Origin: Gnetum montanum
Taxonomy: Eukaryota; Streptophyta; Gnetopsida; Gnetales; Gnetaceae
DNA: 20,534 nt
Direction: 5' to 3'
Assembly: GCA_015680685.1 (NCBI GenBank)
Contig: MNCI01024239.1
Coordinates: 353,597-374,130 of the forward strand
This document shows, piece after piece, positions 19,580 through 20,534 of this stretch. Within the stretch, counting starts at the first letter, position 1; each line of letters begins with the position of its first letter. The notes under the pieces are model-generated. The model was given only the letters and a program-made list of their open reading frames with translations. It had not been told where the DNA came from and ran no database searches. The translations under genes were made by a program, and so were the position numbers.

Positions 19580-19661
19580 TATGCATTTTTCTATTCTACC
19601 CCCAATGTGGAAGGGTTGGGGATTTGGAAAATTTCCCCTCTTCAATGTGGAGACCACATGC

Positions 19662-19860
19662 ATAACTTGGAATCTTTTTCCCAGCTTGGAAACTTTCCCC
19701 CCTCAGCTTGGAAAGTTTTCCCTCAATCTAGAAACTTCTCCCCTCCCCCCTAGCTTGAAAATTTTCCCACCAACCTAGAAAATTTTCCCCCAACCTAGAA
19801 AGTTTTTCCCTAGCTTGAAAAATTTTCCCCCAGCTTGAAAAGTTTTTCCCTAGCATGGAA
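19662..19860 (+). repeat. ~20-bp minisatellite (about 10 units)
   Basis: Units resemble AGCTTGAAAATTTTCCCCC and vary as AACCTAGAAAATTTTCCCCC or AGCTTGGAAAGTTTTCCCT. Each contains a nearly perfect palindrome GGAAAATTTTCC. Unit lengths range over about 18-24 bp. A similar isolated piece is at 19624-19637. Confidence 0.8.
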
Positions 19861-20076
19861 GCCACAAGGAGAAAAATTCATCAGTTCATGCACTTCAATG
19901 TTGACCAACCACTTCAATAAGCATGGTGGAGAGCTTAGTGTGGAAGATTCATCTCTAGCATGGAAGTTGTGCCCCAGTTCCTATTTATAGTAAATGGAAT
20001 GGCTATGGGGGAAGCACTTACTATGTATAGTAACCCCCCAAATTTGGGCACCCATCTCACCTAAATTTGCACCAAA

Positions 20077-20164
20077 TTTGTAGCCATTTACAAAAACATT
20101 TGCAGCCATTTCATAGCCAATTTGCAACCAAATCATAGCCAATTTATAGCCCCATTCATTGCCC
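20077..20164 (+). repeat. 22-bp tandem repeat, four units
   Basis: Units begin at 20077, 20099, 20121 and 20143, each starting TTTGYAGCCATTT or TTTGCAACCAAAT and ending ATAGCCAA. Spacing is exactly 22 bp. The array stops nine bases before a TATA box, so it may be a promoter enhancer repeat of an LTR U3. Confidence 0.8.
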
Positions 20165-20172
20165 AAAGATCC

Positions 20173-20179
20173 TATAAAA
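20173..20179 (+). promoter_or_regulatory. TATA box downstream of the 22-bp repeats
   Basis: TATAAAA in CCTATAAAAGCCAACC matches the plant core promoter. With the tandem repeats before it and no gene after it, it most likely belongs to an unassigned LTR or LTR relic spanning about 19600-20460. Confidence 0.6.
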
Positions 20180-20462
20180 GCCAACCTCCAACACCATTAA
20201 GAGGTTCCACGTTTTGGAAAAAAGGTTTAGCAACTTTTGGGCATACAAGCAATTTTTGGTTTTGAAATTTTTGAGTAAGTCAAGCATTTTTTTTTTAAGT
20301 AATTTGCATACACACAATTCCACACTTGGGACATGTTTAGGCACTCAAGAGCTCCTACAAGTTCCCATACTTACATTCCCTTAAACCCCAACGTGGAAGT
20401 AGTGAGTCCTTGAGATTTGGTGGATTTTTGGTGTTAACACTGCACTTTTGAGATTCCAAACC
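20180..20462. other. Unassigned stretch before the last LTR
   Basis: Nothing coding. It holds a T9 run and GGTGTTAACACT, a small palindrome that could be an LTR end, but no partner is seen. Confidence 0.5.
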
Positions 20463-20534
20463 TGATGAGATGTGACTTCCACTGGGCCGCGATATCGCAT
20501 CCCATGCGATATCGCGTATGTGATATCGCGTCTT
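20463..20534 (+). mobile_element. Start of another family A LTR, cut by the window edge
   Basis: TGATGAGATGTGACTTCC aligns with TGATAAATCAAGTTTTT at 14544, and both are followed about 25-30 bp later by GATATC/GATATT boxes. TGATGAG is the exact inverse of the CTCATCA that ends the two other family A copies. CpG sites are intact, so it seems younger than the 14544 copy. Confidence 0.6.
20489..20529 (+). promoter_or_regulatory. Three palindromic GCGATATCGC boxes
   Basis: GCGATATCGC occurs at 20489 and 20506, and GTGATATCGC at 20520, spaced 17 and 14 bp. The first two are perfect 10-bp palindromes. They sit where the 14544 copy has decayed versions, so they are a feature of the family, possibly regulatory. 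Confidence 0.6.

Noticed and set aside
19493-19778. Gly-rich open frames across the G24 run
   Set aside because: The glycine run is only translation of the homopolymer; the rest is minisatellite.
20077-20164. CRISPR-like regular repeats
   Set aside because: The units are directly adjacent with no spacers and the context is a plant retroelement.

Overview
This window looks like nuclear DNA of a seed plant, most likely an angiosperm. It is AT-rich, has no compact bacterial-style genes, and nearly everything recognisable is a decayed retrotransposon: Ty1/copia, Ty3/gypsy and a LINE. Their primer-binding sites, TATA-bearing LTRs and protein motifs are typical of flowering plants. I see no intact gene. 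Every coding remnant carries stops or frameshifts, mostly of the C-to-T/G-to-A kind expected of long-methylated, silenced DNA. The species cannot be fixed from the sequence alone. One ambiguous base (N) sits at 12141.

Layout. Bases 1-192 are the 3' end of an LTR (family A), followed by about 2.5 kb of gene-free AT-rich DNA with a degenerate triplicate repeat and an A-rich tract. From 2690 to 11983 there is a nested pair. An old Ty1/copia element on the minus strand is split by a complete Ty3/gypsy element on the plus strand (3161-11644, family B). The copia RNase H part lies at 2690-3160 and its RT part at 11650-11983. The gypsy element has two LTRs of about 1.9 kb and a perfect 5-bp target duplication, CTTCC. 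Its gag and protease regions are damaged, and most of pol is missing: the first RT motif is joined in frame to the C-terminal end of integrase.

Right of the nest are a PIF1-type helicase pseudogene (12231-12835, minus), a weak tRNA/SINE-like remnant (about 13015-13100) and an L1-type LINE reverse transcriptase relic (about 13390-14500, minus). A full-length family A LTR (14544-15443) follows, with a tRNA-Asp-type primer-binding site and an unrecognised gag-like remnant to about 16480. A copia 5' half begins near 16660: LTR, perfect initiator-Met primer site, gag, protease and most of integrase. It stops at a run of 24 G at 19556-19579. The last kilobase holds a 20-bp minisatellite, a 22-bp tandem repeat just upstream of a TATA box, and the first 72 bp of another family A LTR.

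The parts do not work together as a pathway. They record successive insertion, deletion and decay. I found no convincing new biological system. The most interesting points are the in-frame RT-to-integrase fusion in the gypsy element, the palindromic GATATC boxes and the contrasting CpG decay of the family A LTRs, the PIF1 helicase relic, and the unusual tandem repeats beside a TATA box near the right edge.
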